Shown: piece after piece, positions 34,860 to 45,588 of the stretch
Position numbering within the stretch: position 1 is the first letter of the stretch
How the letters are laid out: every line of letters starts with the position of its first letter
The notes under the pieces: model-generated
The model's database searches: none
Seen by the model: the letters and a program-made list of their open reading frames with translations, nothing else
What the model was told of the DNA's origin: nothing
Source: Apiosordaria backusii
Taxonomy: Eukaryota; Ascomycota; Sordariomycetes; Sordariales; Lasiosphaeriaceae
Direction: 5' to 3'
Assembly (NCBI GenBank): GCA_030549205.1
Contig: JAUKTV010000005.1
Coordinates: 2,666,001-2,730,000 of the forward strand
DNA: 64,000 nt
Program-made: the position numbers and the translations under genes

Positions 34860-36404
34860 ATGTCACACCATGGTTTTCCAATGAACGGCCATGGTGGGAA
34901 TGGCGGGATCGATCCCAACGACCTGTCCATGGCTGGGAATTTCGGATCATCTTTCCAGAACAACAACTTTGCGGGCGGGCATGCGAACACCAACACCGTG
35001 TCCAATGCATTCCTCAACGACGACGATTTACTTGATGGCCTCACAGGCCCTAGCCCGACAGACCCCCAGGCCGGCTTGCATGGCCAAGGGCAGGACTTTG
35101 GCGGCATGGACAGCATGGGTGGTATGGCCTTCTCCCATGGCGTTTACAGCTCCTCTCATCATGGTTTGCCCATCGGCGACAACTACTCGAGCACCCCGGA
35201 TGGTGATCCCATTCAGAGCCCATTCGTACATCAGTTCAGTCAATACCGCCAGATGCAACACCCGCAATCCTTCGGTGTCTCGATGCAATCGCCGCTCTCT
35301 TACACCGCGGAACTGAACGAGGCGACCGACCCCAACTTCTTGAAGACACGCCCTCGCATGCCCCAAGCCATGCAGCGCAAGCCATCAGCAACCAGAGGTC
35401 CCCTGACGCCCAAGGCAGCCGCCATGGGACTCTCGATCGGTTCAGACTCGGCCTTTGGCGCCCAGCCTATCAGAACAGCTGGTGCGCATCATGAGAAGTC
35501 CCATTCCGGGCAGTGGATGGGGACACCTAACAGTATGTCCTCGTTCCCCGGATCGGGATTCTCGTCGCCCCTTGGAGCAGGCATGCACAGCGCTCAAATC
35601 AACGACATGCTGCTGAAAGGAGGAGCGTCTATGCCAGCCAAGATTGGAGCACCAGCATCCACTGCCGAGGCAAAGAAGAAGAAGAGAAGAGAATCCCACA
35701 ACTTGGTTGAGCGACGCCGACGAGACAATATCAATGAGAGGATTCAGGATCTCAGCAAACTAGTCCCGACGCACCGGCTGGAGGATGAAAAGGTTCGCAA
35801 AGCCATTCAAAACGGCGGTACGCCCATGTCACCTGATGGCGGCACTCCCGGCCAAGCCACCTCATCGTTGGCCGGTCCTGGTGCTCGCCGTGCGGCAGGC
35901 GGAACTGCGGGATCCATCACTACTGGGTTACCGATGGAAGAGAAAGATAAAGGCCCAAACAAGGGTGATATTCTCAACGGGTCTGTCGGCTGGATGCGTG
36001 ATCTCATGTGGCTTGTAGAGATCAAGATTCACCAGGTAGAAGAGCTCTCGAATGCTCTTCTAGCTGCGGGTATAAAGCTTCCCTTTGAGATCACCGAGGA
36101 AGAGCAGCGTATGCAATCGGAAGTCTTGGACATGGTGTCCAGAGACACTCCCGGTACCAAGTTTACCTACTCGCGCTTCGACGGCTCCGGTCTTCGGGTG
36201 CCAGATTTCACCGATTATGCCGGCAAGAAGCTGAACAATGCGAATGCCGGGACCTCTGGTGGTTACATGCCGATGAGCCCCAACAATGGCGTTGGTGGTC
36301 ACGACATGCTGGACACGGAAGATTTCTTGGATTATGACGACGACGAGAATGACAACGGGGCTTTCAAAGAGGAGGCCGAGTATGGCGGGATGGATATGTC
36401 GTAG
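34860..36404 (+). CDS. bHLH transcription factor with a very long loop
   Basis: A single exon of 514 residues. Residues 1-265 are Gly/Ser/Met/Gln-rich and probably an activation or disordered region. The basic region KKKKRRESHNLVERRRRDN has His280, Glu284 and Arg288, the class-B E-box reader, and helix 1 is NINERIQDLSKLVP. The loop is about 60-65 residues, Gly/Pro/Thr-rich, and helix 2 begins at about 368 (KGDILNGSVGWMRDLMWLVE) and runs into a leucine-zipper-like stretch. The C-terminus is acidic (DTEDFLDYDDDENDN). The family resembles Rtg3/MITF-type fungal regulators, often labelled GlcD gamma in annotations, so a metabolic or developmental role is possible but unproven. The expanded loop is the notable feature. 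Confidence 0.9.
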   Translation: MSHHGFPMNGHGGNGGIDPNDLSMAGNFGSSFQNNNFAGGHANTNTVSNAFLNDDDLLDGLTGPSPTDPQAGLHGQGQDFGGMDSMGGMAFSHGVYSSSHHGLPIGDNYSSTPDGDPIQSPFVHQFSQYRQMQHPQSFGVSMQSPLSYTAELNEATDPNFLKTRPRMPQAMQRKPSATRGPLTPKAAAMGLSIGSDSAFGAQPIRTAGAHHEKSHSGQWMGTPNSMSSFPGSGFSSPLGAGMHSAQINDMLLKGGASMPAKIGAPASTAEAKKKKRRESHNLVERRRRDNINERIQDLSKLVPTHRLEDEKVRKAIQNGGTPMSPDGGTPGQATSSLAGPGARRAAGGTAGSITTGLPMEEKDKGPNKGDILNGSVGWMRDLMWLVEIKIHQVEELSNALLAAGIKLPFEITEEEQRMQSEVLDMVSRDTPGTKFTYSRFDGSGLRVPDFTDYAGKKLNNANAGTSGGYMPMSPNNGVGGHDMLDTEDFLDYDDDENDNGAFKEEAEYGGMDMS

Positions 36405-37375
36405 TGGCGACTTTGAAATTTCTCTTGTCATTTCCTCTCGTCGGACCATCTCCACTGGCTTGTTGAAGGTTTTGTTTACTGCATATGTTTCTTTGGGAGG
36501 GATGGAGGAAGAAACCAAGAGGGTGGATGGGTGGTTTTGCACGAAGTTTCCCTTTCAGAGTCTGCATCTGCATCTTGCATTTTCTGGTTTGACGGGTCAA
36601 AGCATATCGGGGTCGTTTGGGCGTAAATCGGGGGCCAGGTTGCTTGGGTTGTATACCGGGATGCAGAGTTTTTTACGGGGCGTAGGGACATATCTGTGTA
36701 GCCAAGGAAACATTCGGTGTTTGTTTGGGTTTTCAGGCGTTAAATTACCTCTTCTCTGGAGCGGTTTTTCTCCTTCCGGGTTTCCCTTTGCACACACACT
36801 TTATGATACCTTGAGAGATTTTGGGTGGCTGGGACTGGGTTTATTTTGGAATTATCTACTTATGGGACCGAGCTTTTCCTTATCTACCTCTGCTTGAGGA
36901 TGGATGTTTTTGGTTTAGAGAGAGAGATGAACGACCCCCGGCATGGCATTCAGCGTTTGCTTTCGTCTTTTTCTTTTTTATGGCTGGCTGGCTCGCAGGA
37001 GCAATGGTGGGGGGGATTGTTGACAAGCCTCTTTCTGAAGTTATCAGCGGGTATAGCCACCATTATAATAGGACATGTTTACGGTCATCCTTTACTTCTT
37101 GTTTTTTGCGTGTTTGTGTTTGTGTCTGGTTTATACGTACATGTGTATCTATCTACATGGAAGCTCCAGGAGCAATGTATCCAGGTATGTCCATACAGTT
37201 AGCTTACTCGTGTCGGGGAGATATCTTAGTTGTTAGCCATGAATAAGAAAATAAGAGCTCGTAGCCCACTTTCTGTTCCCGCCAGTCCACCAGTGATAGG
37301 TAAGTGGATGCTTGCTAGTCATCACTGCCAACAATTTACGAACTTATTAACCCCCCTCGTTTTCGTAATACCGCT
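36405..37375. other. Convergent 3' region between the bHLH gene and npr3
   Basis: Sequence is T/G-rich on the plus strand, as expected for the long 3' untranslated region of the bHLH gene. Open frames at 36286-36897 and 36825-37202 are out-of-frame or low complexity. No separate gene is seen. Confidence 0.5.
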
Positions 37376-40264
37376 TTACCAATGGCGGACAGTAAGCAAA
37401 TACTCGCTCATGGCCGTCAGCAAATTCCACACATCCTTCCTCTTCATCTCCTCCTGCAGGGCGATCCTCTCGAGCGCCGACCTCCCGTTGAAGTACTTGA
37501 GAAACAGAGGCCAGGCATTAGCCACCCTCTCCTCCCACTCTAGCTGCTGCTGATGTTGATCATCACTATCATGCTTGTGGTTAGATGTTCCAACCCCACC
37601 ACCACCACCACCACCACCACTCAAGTTCCTATTCCCACCAAAACTAGCCGTACTCTTAGTATCACTCCCAGTTGTCTGCTTCTGCCCCGCACCACCACCA
37701 CCACCACCACCACCAACAATCCCGCCTTCTCTCCCCCTCCGGAGCCTAGCCTCGGCAGCCCGCTCCTTGAACCTTTTGGCTATGGCGCTGAGGTACAGAC
37801 TCTCCTTTCCTGTCGCTTTCTTGGCGTCGAGGATGATGTGAGGCGACATTGCTTGTAGGTGCTTGGCGTGGTTGACGCTGGGGTGGAGGGTGGCCATGGG
37901 GACGGGCTTGCGGGCGTGGAGCATGCTGCGCTCGGCCAGGTCGTGGGCTGCTCGGGAGGCGATGCGGGAGAGGCGGGCTTTTTCGGCGATTTCCTCTGCT
38001 TGGGTGGTCGGGCCGCTACCGGAGTCTTGGCTGCTTGATGGGGAGGGTGAGGATGGGGAGCGGAGGGAGAGGGAGTGGAGGTCGAGGGAGGAGGTGGAGG
38101 CTGTCGCTGGGGGTTGTTGTGGTTGTTGCTGTTGTGGTTGTGGTTGTTGTGGTCGTGGTTGTACGATTCTGTAGCCTAGGATGTTGTAGCGGGGGTCGTG
38201 GAGGTTTCTGGGGGTGTTTGGGGATTGGGGGGGGGACCAGTCGGCTTTTTGGACGTTGGTGAGGGATTGGGAGTGGGATAATGGTATGGGGAAGTCGGTG
38301 AAGTTTACGGAGGTGGTGGTGTTGGGTGAGGAGTCTGGGTTGGAGGGGGTGGTGGGGGGGTCGTTGAGGAGGGGGAGGAAGCCGGAGAGGGATGGGTCGC
38401 TTAGGGCTGCTGCTGTGCCTGTTGCTGTTGCTGTTGTTGGGGATATGACGGTGACTGCATCGTCACTTTCCGCACTGTCTGCCTCGTGGGCCATGGCTTG
38501 AGCTTTCTTTTCCTTGGCAATCTGCTCGGCTTCCAGGGCGTGTTCGACTTCGTAGATGATTTCTGGCCAGACGACGACGTAGGCGAAGGTGCAGAGTTGG
38601 GTTACCCAGCCGCCGCGCATTAGCCAGGCTAGCATGGCCATATAAGTTGGACGGTGAGCCTTACTCGGGCAGTGCAGCTTGTATGGACGCGGGGCGACGC
38701 TCAACTCGGCGAGGAAGTTGGGGAGGGCTGGCACAAGGGGGAATTGGCGGGCCCATTGGGTGGCTGCCTGTGGTAGCTTGCGCATGTCACAGTTGGGGCT
38801 CACGATGTACATGTCTCGTGCATGGAGTGGTGGGATGGCGATGGCTCGGCGCCAGAAGATGAAGTGCTGGGCGAATTTGCGGACTTGCGTTGGTGACAGT
38901 ACATTACTAGATTGCTGACCAACCTGATAGAACCTGGGAAGCTAATGTCAGTGATGGAACAAGGGGTATCTAGGGGTCCGAAGGTCCTTACGACAAGGTT
39001 GGCTTGCAGTGCCTCACAAATTCAATCATGGCCAAAGTGGTCTCGTCCGGATCGTCTTGTAGCTCGGTAATAATCCGTTTCTCATCAACCAACAGCAGAA
39101 GCGCAAAGTTCTTGTCCAAGAACTCAGGTTCTTCTACTGCATCATCCCCCATCAACGTATTGGCAGTAGTCAGCCACAGTCCTGGTTGGCCTGCCTCGCC
39201 ATTGTCTGGAAGGTCAGAGACATGGAATGGAACGGGAATCTGGACTGAATGTGTCACCATCCCCTCGGCCGTGCCCAGCTGTAACGCAGCAATCCTGTTC
39301 TGGGATACTGCTTCATAGAGATCACGCATAGACGCTGCCAACGATGAAGTTGACAAAATCTCCTCCCACAGTAAGCTCATTTTTCTCCCTGGATCTTGTG
39401 GTTAGCCTTGGTCACTTCGTTCGGTCGGAGACAGAGATACTTACTCTCCTCACGGCCCTTATCCTTCAGAGTTAGAATCTTTTTCGACTCTTTCCACACA
39501 AAATCGCTGCGTTCCTGGCAGTACTTATATGCCTTGTTGATCTTCTTGATGATGTTGGTGTACATAATGTCGACCAGATCCTTGGCCTCATGCTTCTTGG
39601 GTCTGAGAAAGAAGACCAAGTTGAACATCGTCATAGAAGCCTTCTTTTCCTTATCTCCCTTCTCCTTACCCTCAGCATCTCCGGCACCAAGCGGCTCCCC
39701 ATCTGTTGCGCCACGATCACCGCTCTTGATGCCTGCGTCGGTCTCAGTGGGCAGCGCATCATCGTCTTTGGCACCCGGTCCGGATTCGCCTTGATGCTGT
39801 TCCTGCTCCTGCTTCTTCTTTTTCTTCTTCTTCTGCCATATGCCGTTTTCAGGCACATAAATTGGATAAGAGACACAGTAAACGTTGTCCAGAGACACCT
39901 GGAAGAGCCTCTTGTGATATGCCCTGTTTGGTGTCAACAGATTCTCCAGGTCTTTGGTCGGATAGCCGGCAACGTATTCCCAAGGTACTAGTTGTGTGCC
40001 GTTCTCAGTGAAGATATGGTCATCATAATTCCACGATGCCATCTCGGCAGCGTGCGTCGTAGAGGAGGCGCCCGCCTCCGGCCCACCATGTCTGTCATCG
40101 TCATCATCCAAGTCTTCTTCTCCCTCGCCATCTTCTTGGACCCCCGGTGGAAGGACTTTTCGTTTTGGGTAGTGGAAGACAAGTCGAGGGCCATCTCTGG
40201 AGCGATTGATGACCAGAGCAACGCCCATAAAGTTGTCTGGGTTGGGGAGAACAGGGGCAGCCAT
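37376..40264 (-). CDS. npr3: Npr3 (NPRL3), SEACIT/GATOR1 subunit
   Basis: Three exons, 39445-40264, 38992-39388 and 37376-38933, give 924 residues. The introns are 56 and 58 nt, with donors GTAAGT and GTAAGG and branches CTAAC and CTGAC. The start MAAPVLPNPDNFMGVALV leads into SRDGPRLVFHYPKRK, the longin-type N-terminus. FNLVFFLRPK and the exon 2 helices (VRHCKPTLSFYQVGQ) follow, then the winged-helix block with FAQHFIFWRRAIAIPPLHARDMYIVSP. A C-terminal HTH-like end (WPLFLKYFNGRSALERIALQEEMKRKDVWNLL) closes the protein. Npr2, Npr3 and Iml1 form the GTPase-activating complex that turns off TORC1 when nitrogen or amino acids are scarce. Low-complexity inserts (acidic run, Lys8, Gln-rich, and two glycine tracts encoded by CCA repeats at 37596-37620 and 37691-37716) lengthen it. 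Confidence 0.93.
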
Positions 40265-41286
40265 GATAGCCGGGTTCTGGGGGTTTAAAAGAAGTTTTAT
40301 GCCAGAAAGAGCATGCAAGAAATGAGACCTCTAAGTGAAAGGCTGATGGTGTGGTCTGGTTTCACAACGGCCTGTGGGTTCGGGGTGTTAGAATAAGCAA
40401 AACAACCTAGGTCGCCCCGGTGTGCATGTGTTTGGGGACCGGCGCCGAGCAGTCAGCCGGCATCAATCGGCAGGCGGAGTGGAGCGGTTGGCAATAGCGG
40501 GTGCGGAGGACCTAGGAGGACCAGCCGATGCTGTCGGACGTTGCCCCGACACCAAAAATGATGTGAGCATGGGCACCTTGCCGATCTACGGATACAGCGG
40601 GGTTAGCGTCACCCTAGCAAGTGGCGCCCGCAACGCTCGGACCAGTTCACAAGCTTTCAAAAGATTGCATGGATGCGCAGAAAGGGAAGGGGAACACCCG
40701 ACACAGGCCCTGACAGTGCAAGGAGGAGGCGACAAAGAGGGCAGCTGTCGCGTGAGAGAAACTTGGCCTTGGACAGCCCTCTTTCTCATAAACTCCAAAG
40801 CATCCTAGATTGCTAGATCAGGCAACAAGTCCTTCACCGACATATTCTACAAGTCACTCGCTGCTCCTAGACCCTGCGCTTGATCACCGCTGTTTCTGCG
40901 TCACAAGTAAATAAATCGCCATATAAATTGTTGCACACATCCCTCCCAGGGCCGCCCCACCGTCTCATCTGTACCCTCTTTAGGTCCCGCCTTGTCGAAT
41001 CTGTTGTTTCTCCTGTTTCCATCGAGTTTTGTCTACCCAGTCGATTCTACAGCAAGATTGTAGGCAGTTCGGAGTTGTTGTCCGCCTTACGTTCTTCACA
41101 GCATATCGAGATTTGTTGAGCCCCCACACGATTTAATAATTTCAGTTCTCCCGACTACTCCCACGCCCCGCGACCCCGCGCCCTCTTTAAATAACGAGTT
41201 CGATTGCCCCTAAAAAAACGATTGCTTCTCTTCTTCAATCTCCTAAGAGTAGTCTGTGCGAATCGAAAACTCGAAAATACCGAAAT
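40265..41286. promoter_or_regulatory. Divergent promoter region of npr3 and the ethanolamine kinase gene
   Basis: About 1 kb lies between the two start codons. The right end (41100-41286) is C/T-rich and A-rich just before the ATG, like other leaders here. I searched by eye for the Ino2/Ino4 element CATGTGAAAT and did not find it. Open frames at 40422-40808 and 40880-41119 have no support. Confidence 0.5.
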
Positions 41287-42683
41287 ATGGCTGTGGGCGG
41301 TGAGAATGGCATTCTCCAGAATGGCGGCGGTAGCCAGTTGAACGGAGCCGGCGACCATCACATCCGCCGAATCCCCCTTTCCTACGATAGCGCCAATTCC
41401 GAAGAGTCGGCGCTCGAACTCGTCCTCACGATCCGCCCAGACTGGGCCGACCCCGCGTCCAACAAGGTCGAGTTTGTGCGCTTCACGGATGGCATCACCA
41501 ATACGCTCCTGAAGGCGGTCAACAAGCGCCCTGGACTCTCCAAGGACGAGGTGGACAGGGAGGCCATCCTGCTCCGTGCCTACGGTAACGGTACCGACGT
41601 TATTATTGACCGGCTCCGCGAGACGCAGAACCACGAGCTACTGATGAGGCATGGACTCGCCCCGGAGTTGCTTGCGCGCTTCGAGAACGGGATGATGTAC
41701 CGCTTCATTCAGGGGTCTCCCACCCACCCTGAGGACCTGCGCAAGCCCGCCATTTACAAGGCTGTGGCGCAACGTCTAGCTCAGTGGCACGCTGTGGTTC
41801 CTTGTATCAAGGGCCGGACGGGCCACAGTCGCAAGAACTCGCGGGCGGATGGGCCTATAACGTTGGACAGCAACCTTGGTGATGTCGAGTTCCAGCACGT
41901 TATTGACAATGTTGCGCCGGGAAAGCCGCCGCCGAATGTGTGGACTGTGATGCAGAAGTGGATCTTTGCTTTGCCGACAGAGACAGAGGCGCAAAGGGCT
42001 CGTCAGGCTGAGTTGCAGGAGGAGCTGACCTCGCTCGTCTCGCAGCTGAGTCAGCGGCCCGGTCTGGGTGTGAACGGGGTGAGTGATTATGAGCGTCTGG
42101 TTTGACTTCGGGACATCGTTGCTAACATATTCTTGTCTAGTTGGTTTTTGCCCACTGCGACCTGCTTAGCGGCAATGTTATCGTCCTCCCCAAAACCTCC
42201 GAGGGCGTAACCAACGGTGACAAGGCTGCCGAAAAGGTTACCTTCATCGATTACGAATACGCCACCCCTTCTCCTGCCGCCTTCGATCTCGCCAACCACT
42301 TTGCTGAGTGGGGTGGTTTCGATTGCGACTTTAGCGTTCTTCCCACTCGGGCTCAGAGACGCGAGTTCATCACCGAGTACATCCGCGCCTACTTTGCTTA
42401 TCTGGGCAAGAAGAAGCCCGGAGCTTCTGCTGCTGTTGACCAAAACGCGGAAGCCGAGCAGTTACTCACAGAGGTGGACCACTTCCGTGGTGTGCCAGGA
42501 TTTTACTGGGGTATCTGGGCCCTCATTCAGGCCACCATCTCGACGATTGACTTTGACTACGCCTCGTATGCCGAGACCAGGCTGGGCGAGTATTATGCCT
42601 GGAAGAATGAGGTGACGGGGACGAGGCAGAAGGAAGGAAAGGAGATTCCCTTGAGGGAGAGGAGGTGGGCTCAGGAGGAGTAA
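41287..42683 (+). CDS. Ethanolamine/choline kinase
   Basis: Two exons, 41287-42078 and 42141-42683, with a 62-nt phase-0 intron (donor GTGAGT, branch GCTAAC, acceptor TCTAG) give 444 residues. The N-lobe has FVRFTDGITNTLLKAV in place of a P-loop. The catalytic Brenner motif is AHCDLLSGN (Asp271, Asn276), completed just after the splice junction, and the metal-binding IDYEYA carries Asp301, followed by the choline-kinase block AAFDLANHFAEWGGFDCD. It phosphorylates ethanolamine (and perhaps choline) with ATP, the first step of the CDP-ethanolamine (Kennedy) pathway, in the cytosol. The FTDGITNTL and GGFDCD features favour ethanolamine kinase (Eki1-like) over choline kinase. The region around 95-120 (RAYGNGTDVIIDRLRE) is the nucleotide-binding hairpin region. 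Confidence 0.92.
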
Positions 42684-43343
42684 CATTCTCTTGTGATTTG
42701 TTGTTCTCGGCGGTGCTCAATAGAGTTTTCTTGTCGTTTCTGCATTGCATACAGCCATTTCGCTCGAGCAAAGAGCGGCGGGCGGGCGTGTTAGGAGTCA
42801 TGATTGGCATTTGATGTTTAGTGTTTTGGTTAGAGCGTTGGGTTTCTTTTGCTATTTTTGCATGGGGACGGGAAAACATGGGGTGAACATTCAACATGGG
42901 CTCGGGATATGCCTTTTCTTCATGATGGACGGCTTCAACGGACATGGGGTGGGGTTTTTTGCCTACGGGTTACCTAGAGGAGGTGTCTTTTTGGGTTGAG
43001 GGGAACAATTGGGATATCCAGAGTTACAGTGAGAGATGGTGGGCATAAACAAACAAAATATCATTACTTTTCAACATTTTTCTGCGTTCCCTTAATCACC
43101 TTGGTGAAACACAGGGTCGTCTCAAAATAACATAGTAATACGCATAGAAAGATAGATGCTAGAGCTCGCTAATATTTGTCATATTTAACTCCGTTTAACG
43201 CTCTGTCCCATTTCCGTACCGTTCCTGCCCGAATATGTTGAAACCCACTGTGGTTCTGCCTTGTAACTGACGCCAATGTTGCAATGCGGTGTGTTGAACG
43301 ACATGCCCCCTATGAAACATTCACCTTACCCCTATCGGTATTT
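42684..43343. other. Convergent 3' region of the ethanolamine kinase and GCV T genes
   Basis: This 660-base stretch holds both 3' untranslated regions. It becomes A/T-rich near 43050-43200. I see no further gene. Confidence 0.55.
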
Positions 43344-44801
43344 TTACACCGGGGCAATCCCCTTCCAGTACTTGGTTGGTACGAACGGCATCTTCGTAAC
43401 CACTGCCTTCCTTGGCCGGCCACGCACCAAGATATCAACCTCGGTGCCAGCTTTGTGGAATCCATCCTTGATGTACCCCATGGCGATGTTCTTGCCTAGG
43501 CTTGGGCTCGGGCACCCACTCGTCACGGTTCCCAAGCTCACTGCCTCCTTCCCGTCCTCACTCCGGGAAACAATCTCGGCCCCTTCTCTAGCCGGCGCAC
43601 CCTCAACGAGCAGACCAATCCGGCGACGTTGAACACCCGCGCCTCCTTTGCTCCTGGGGACGAGCTGCTTGGCAATAACATCGGCGCCGTAGTAACCCGC
43701 GTTTTCTCCCCGCCTCTCCTTGGGGATGATCCAGCTCAGCCCAGCTTCAACAGGGGTGATAGTGTCGTTGAGATCATGGCCGTACAAACACATGCCCGCC
43801 TCGAGACGCAAGCTATCTCTCGCGCCCAAACCAGCAAGTTGAATCTTTTCCGGACCAGCAGCCAGGAACGCCTCCGTCACGCCCACCGTCTCAGCGGGAG
43901 GAATCGAAATCTCGAACCCATCCTCACCCGTGTACCCTCCTCTGCTGATCAGCAAAGGACTGCTCACCTTCCCATCATATTTAACCTTGGCAAACACACT
44001 CCCCCCAAAAAGCAGCTTCTTCAAGTCCAGCTCCTCCGCCAGTACTCCCTGCAAGATCTCCACCGCCTTCGGTCCCTGAATGGCAACCAACCCCCATCCA
44101 TCCAGCTGCTCCTCCTTCACCTTGAGCTCCTCGTGCCCCATCTCCGTGTTCCACTTGGCCATCTCGCGGTCGATGTAGTCGTTGTCCTTCTCCCTGCACC
44201 CGGCATTGGTCACAACGTAGAACTTGTCCTCGGCAAGCTTGGTGATGATGGTGTCATCTGATATCCCGCCCTTGCCGTCCAAAGTCATCAAGGCGGAAAG
44301 AGTTGACTTGTGAACTTCTAATCCTTTGCAGCCGCTAGGGGTTATCCTCTCCAGAAAGGAGGCGGCGCCAGGGCCGGAGATGAGTCTCTGGACCATGTGC
44401 GAGACGTCAAAGAGGGAGGCGTGGGAGCGGGTGAAGAGGTGGGATTGGGCGACGCCTAGGGAGGAGTACTGGACTGGCATGTGGAAGCCGCCGAAGGGGA
44501 CCATCTTGCCGCCATGGGCGAGGTGGAGGTCGTAGAGGGGAGTTTTTTGGAGGTCGCTGGAGCTGGGGGAGGCTGAGGAGGAGGCATGGCGGGTTTGGGT
44601 TTTTGTTTGGGTTTGGGGATGGTGAAGGGTGGTATATACTGGGCGAGACAGGCTGTTGCTGTGTGTTGGCTGTGGTTGCTGTGGTTGTTGTCTCTGTGAC
44701 AGGAGAGCTATCGAGGTGTTGTATCGCTTAGCGGTGTGGGGGTGACTGCGGACAGCAGTTCGGAGTGCTCTTGAGAGCGTTGATGATCTGGTGGACTGCA
44801 T
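43344..44801 (-). CDS. gcv1: Mitochondrial aminomethyltransferase (glycine cleavage T protein)
   Basis: A single exon of 485 residues. The start is the ATG at 44801; the frame continues upstream only with a TTG codon, and the chosen ATG has A at -3. The N-terminal 75 residues are Arg/Ser/Gln-rich without acidic residues, a mitochondrial targeting sequence. The enzyme body begins LQKTPLYDLHLAHGGKMVPF and carries the T-protein hallmarks HASLFDVSHMVQ, GISDDTIITK, the conserved RGGYTGEDGFEI and LGARDSLRLEAGMCLYGHDL, and a C-terminal barrel ending in GRPRKAVVTKMPFVP. It takes the aminomethyl group from the H protein and transfers it to tetrahydrofolate, releasing ammonia, in the mitochondrial matrix glycine decarboxylase complex. 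The targeting region is unusually long and rich in Gln-Pro. Confidence 0.96.
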   Translation of the reverse strand: MQSTRSSTLSRALRTAVRSHPHTAKRYNTSIALLSQRQQPQQPQPTHSNSLSRPVYTTLHHPQTQTKTQTRHASSSASPSSSDLQKTPLYDLHLAHGGKMVPFGGFHMPVQYSSLGVAQSHLFTRSHASLFDVSHMVQRLISGPGAASFLERITPSGCKGLEVHKSTLSALMTLDGKGGISDDTIITKLAEDKFYVVTNAGCREKDNDYIDREMAKWNTEMGHEELKVKEEQLDGWGLVAIQGPKAVEILQGVLAEELDLKKLLFGGSVFAKVKYDGKVSSPLLISRGGYTGEDGFEISIPPAETVGVTEAFLAAGPEKIQLAGLGARDSLRLEAGMCLYGHDLNDTITPVEAGLSWIIPKERRGENAGYYGADVIAKQLVPRSKGGAGVQRRRIGLLVEGAPAREGAEIVSRSEDGKEAVSLGTVTSGCPSPSLGKNIAMGYIKDGFHKAGTEVDILVRGRPRKAVVTKMPFVPTKYWKGIAPV

Positions 44802-45588
44802 CGTGGCCAATTGGGTGTGCAATTCGACCCGGTGGTTAGTTTGGCGCAGAAAAAATGACTTCGCAGACCGAGAACGACAGCAATGGTGAAGGAGAGAAAG
44901 AAAGCTCGTCTGATGTATCGAAGTTCGGAGGAGTGTGACCTCATTGTTCTTAGCTCATCATTCCCGGCTTTGGCCGTTGCTCGGCCCGGAATTCGGCCCA
45001 CTCTTGGACGCAATGCTGCGAACGCGGACTAAGGCACGGAGTTGGACGTATTGTATTGCTCTGAATAGGCTCTCAGGAAACTTCAGCAAACGTTGGATAG
45101 ACATTAGTGTATATGTTGAAAGCCGTTATATTTTCTTTCTTCAGACATCCTTTTCTTTTGAAAGAGGAAAAATCAACACCTTGCTTCTTGCAGTCTCGGG
45201 CTCGCCAAAGAGCTGAACTTCAAGGGCAGGGACACTTGGAGCCTACATCACTGATTTCATCGTCAAACTTATAAACGGCAGCACTATTCTCCCATGCATG
45301 CTAGCAACGCTGCAGAAACCTACCTGGGCAAGAACGATCGAAAATCAGGCCATTCAGTTAACCAAGATCCCATTCACCAAACCTTCAATGAACCTTTGTA
45401 GTGAAAATAAGGGATCGGTTACGACGGTTTGATCAGGGCGGGTTTTGTAGATAAAGTTGTCAATGGACAGAATGCAGTGCCAAAGTATGCCGCCCCAAAC
45501 AGAGTGACTGAAGCTCATTCTGGAACCTCCGATCATCCTTATGATTAATTAGACTGCCCTATGCCTCATACCATATACACGTACAAAT
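44802..45588. other. Upstream region of gcv1 and 3' flank of clf1
   Basis: The left part is the gcv1 promoter and leader, and the right part the clf1 3' region. Short open frames (44935-45216, 45354-45536) are unsupported. Confidence 0.5.

Noticed and set aside
37553..38262. Open frames on the plus strand over the repeat-rich npr3 exon
   Set aside because: They are shadows of CCA and Gln-type repeats in npr3.
44802..44822. Seven extra residues at the start of the GCV T protein
   Set aside because: The upstream codon is TTG, not ATG, so the ATG at 44801 is used.
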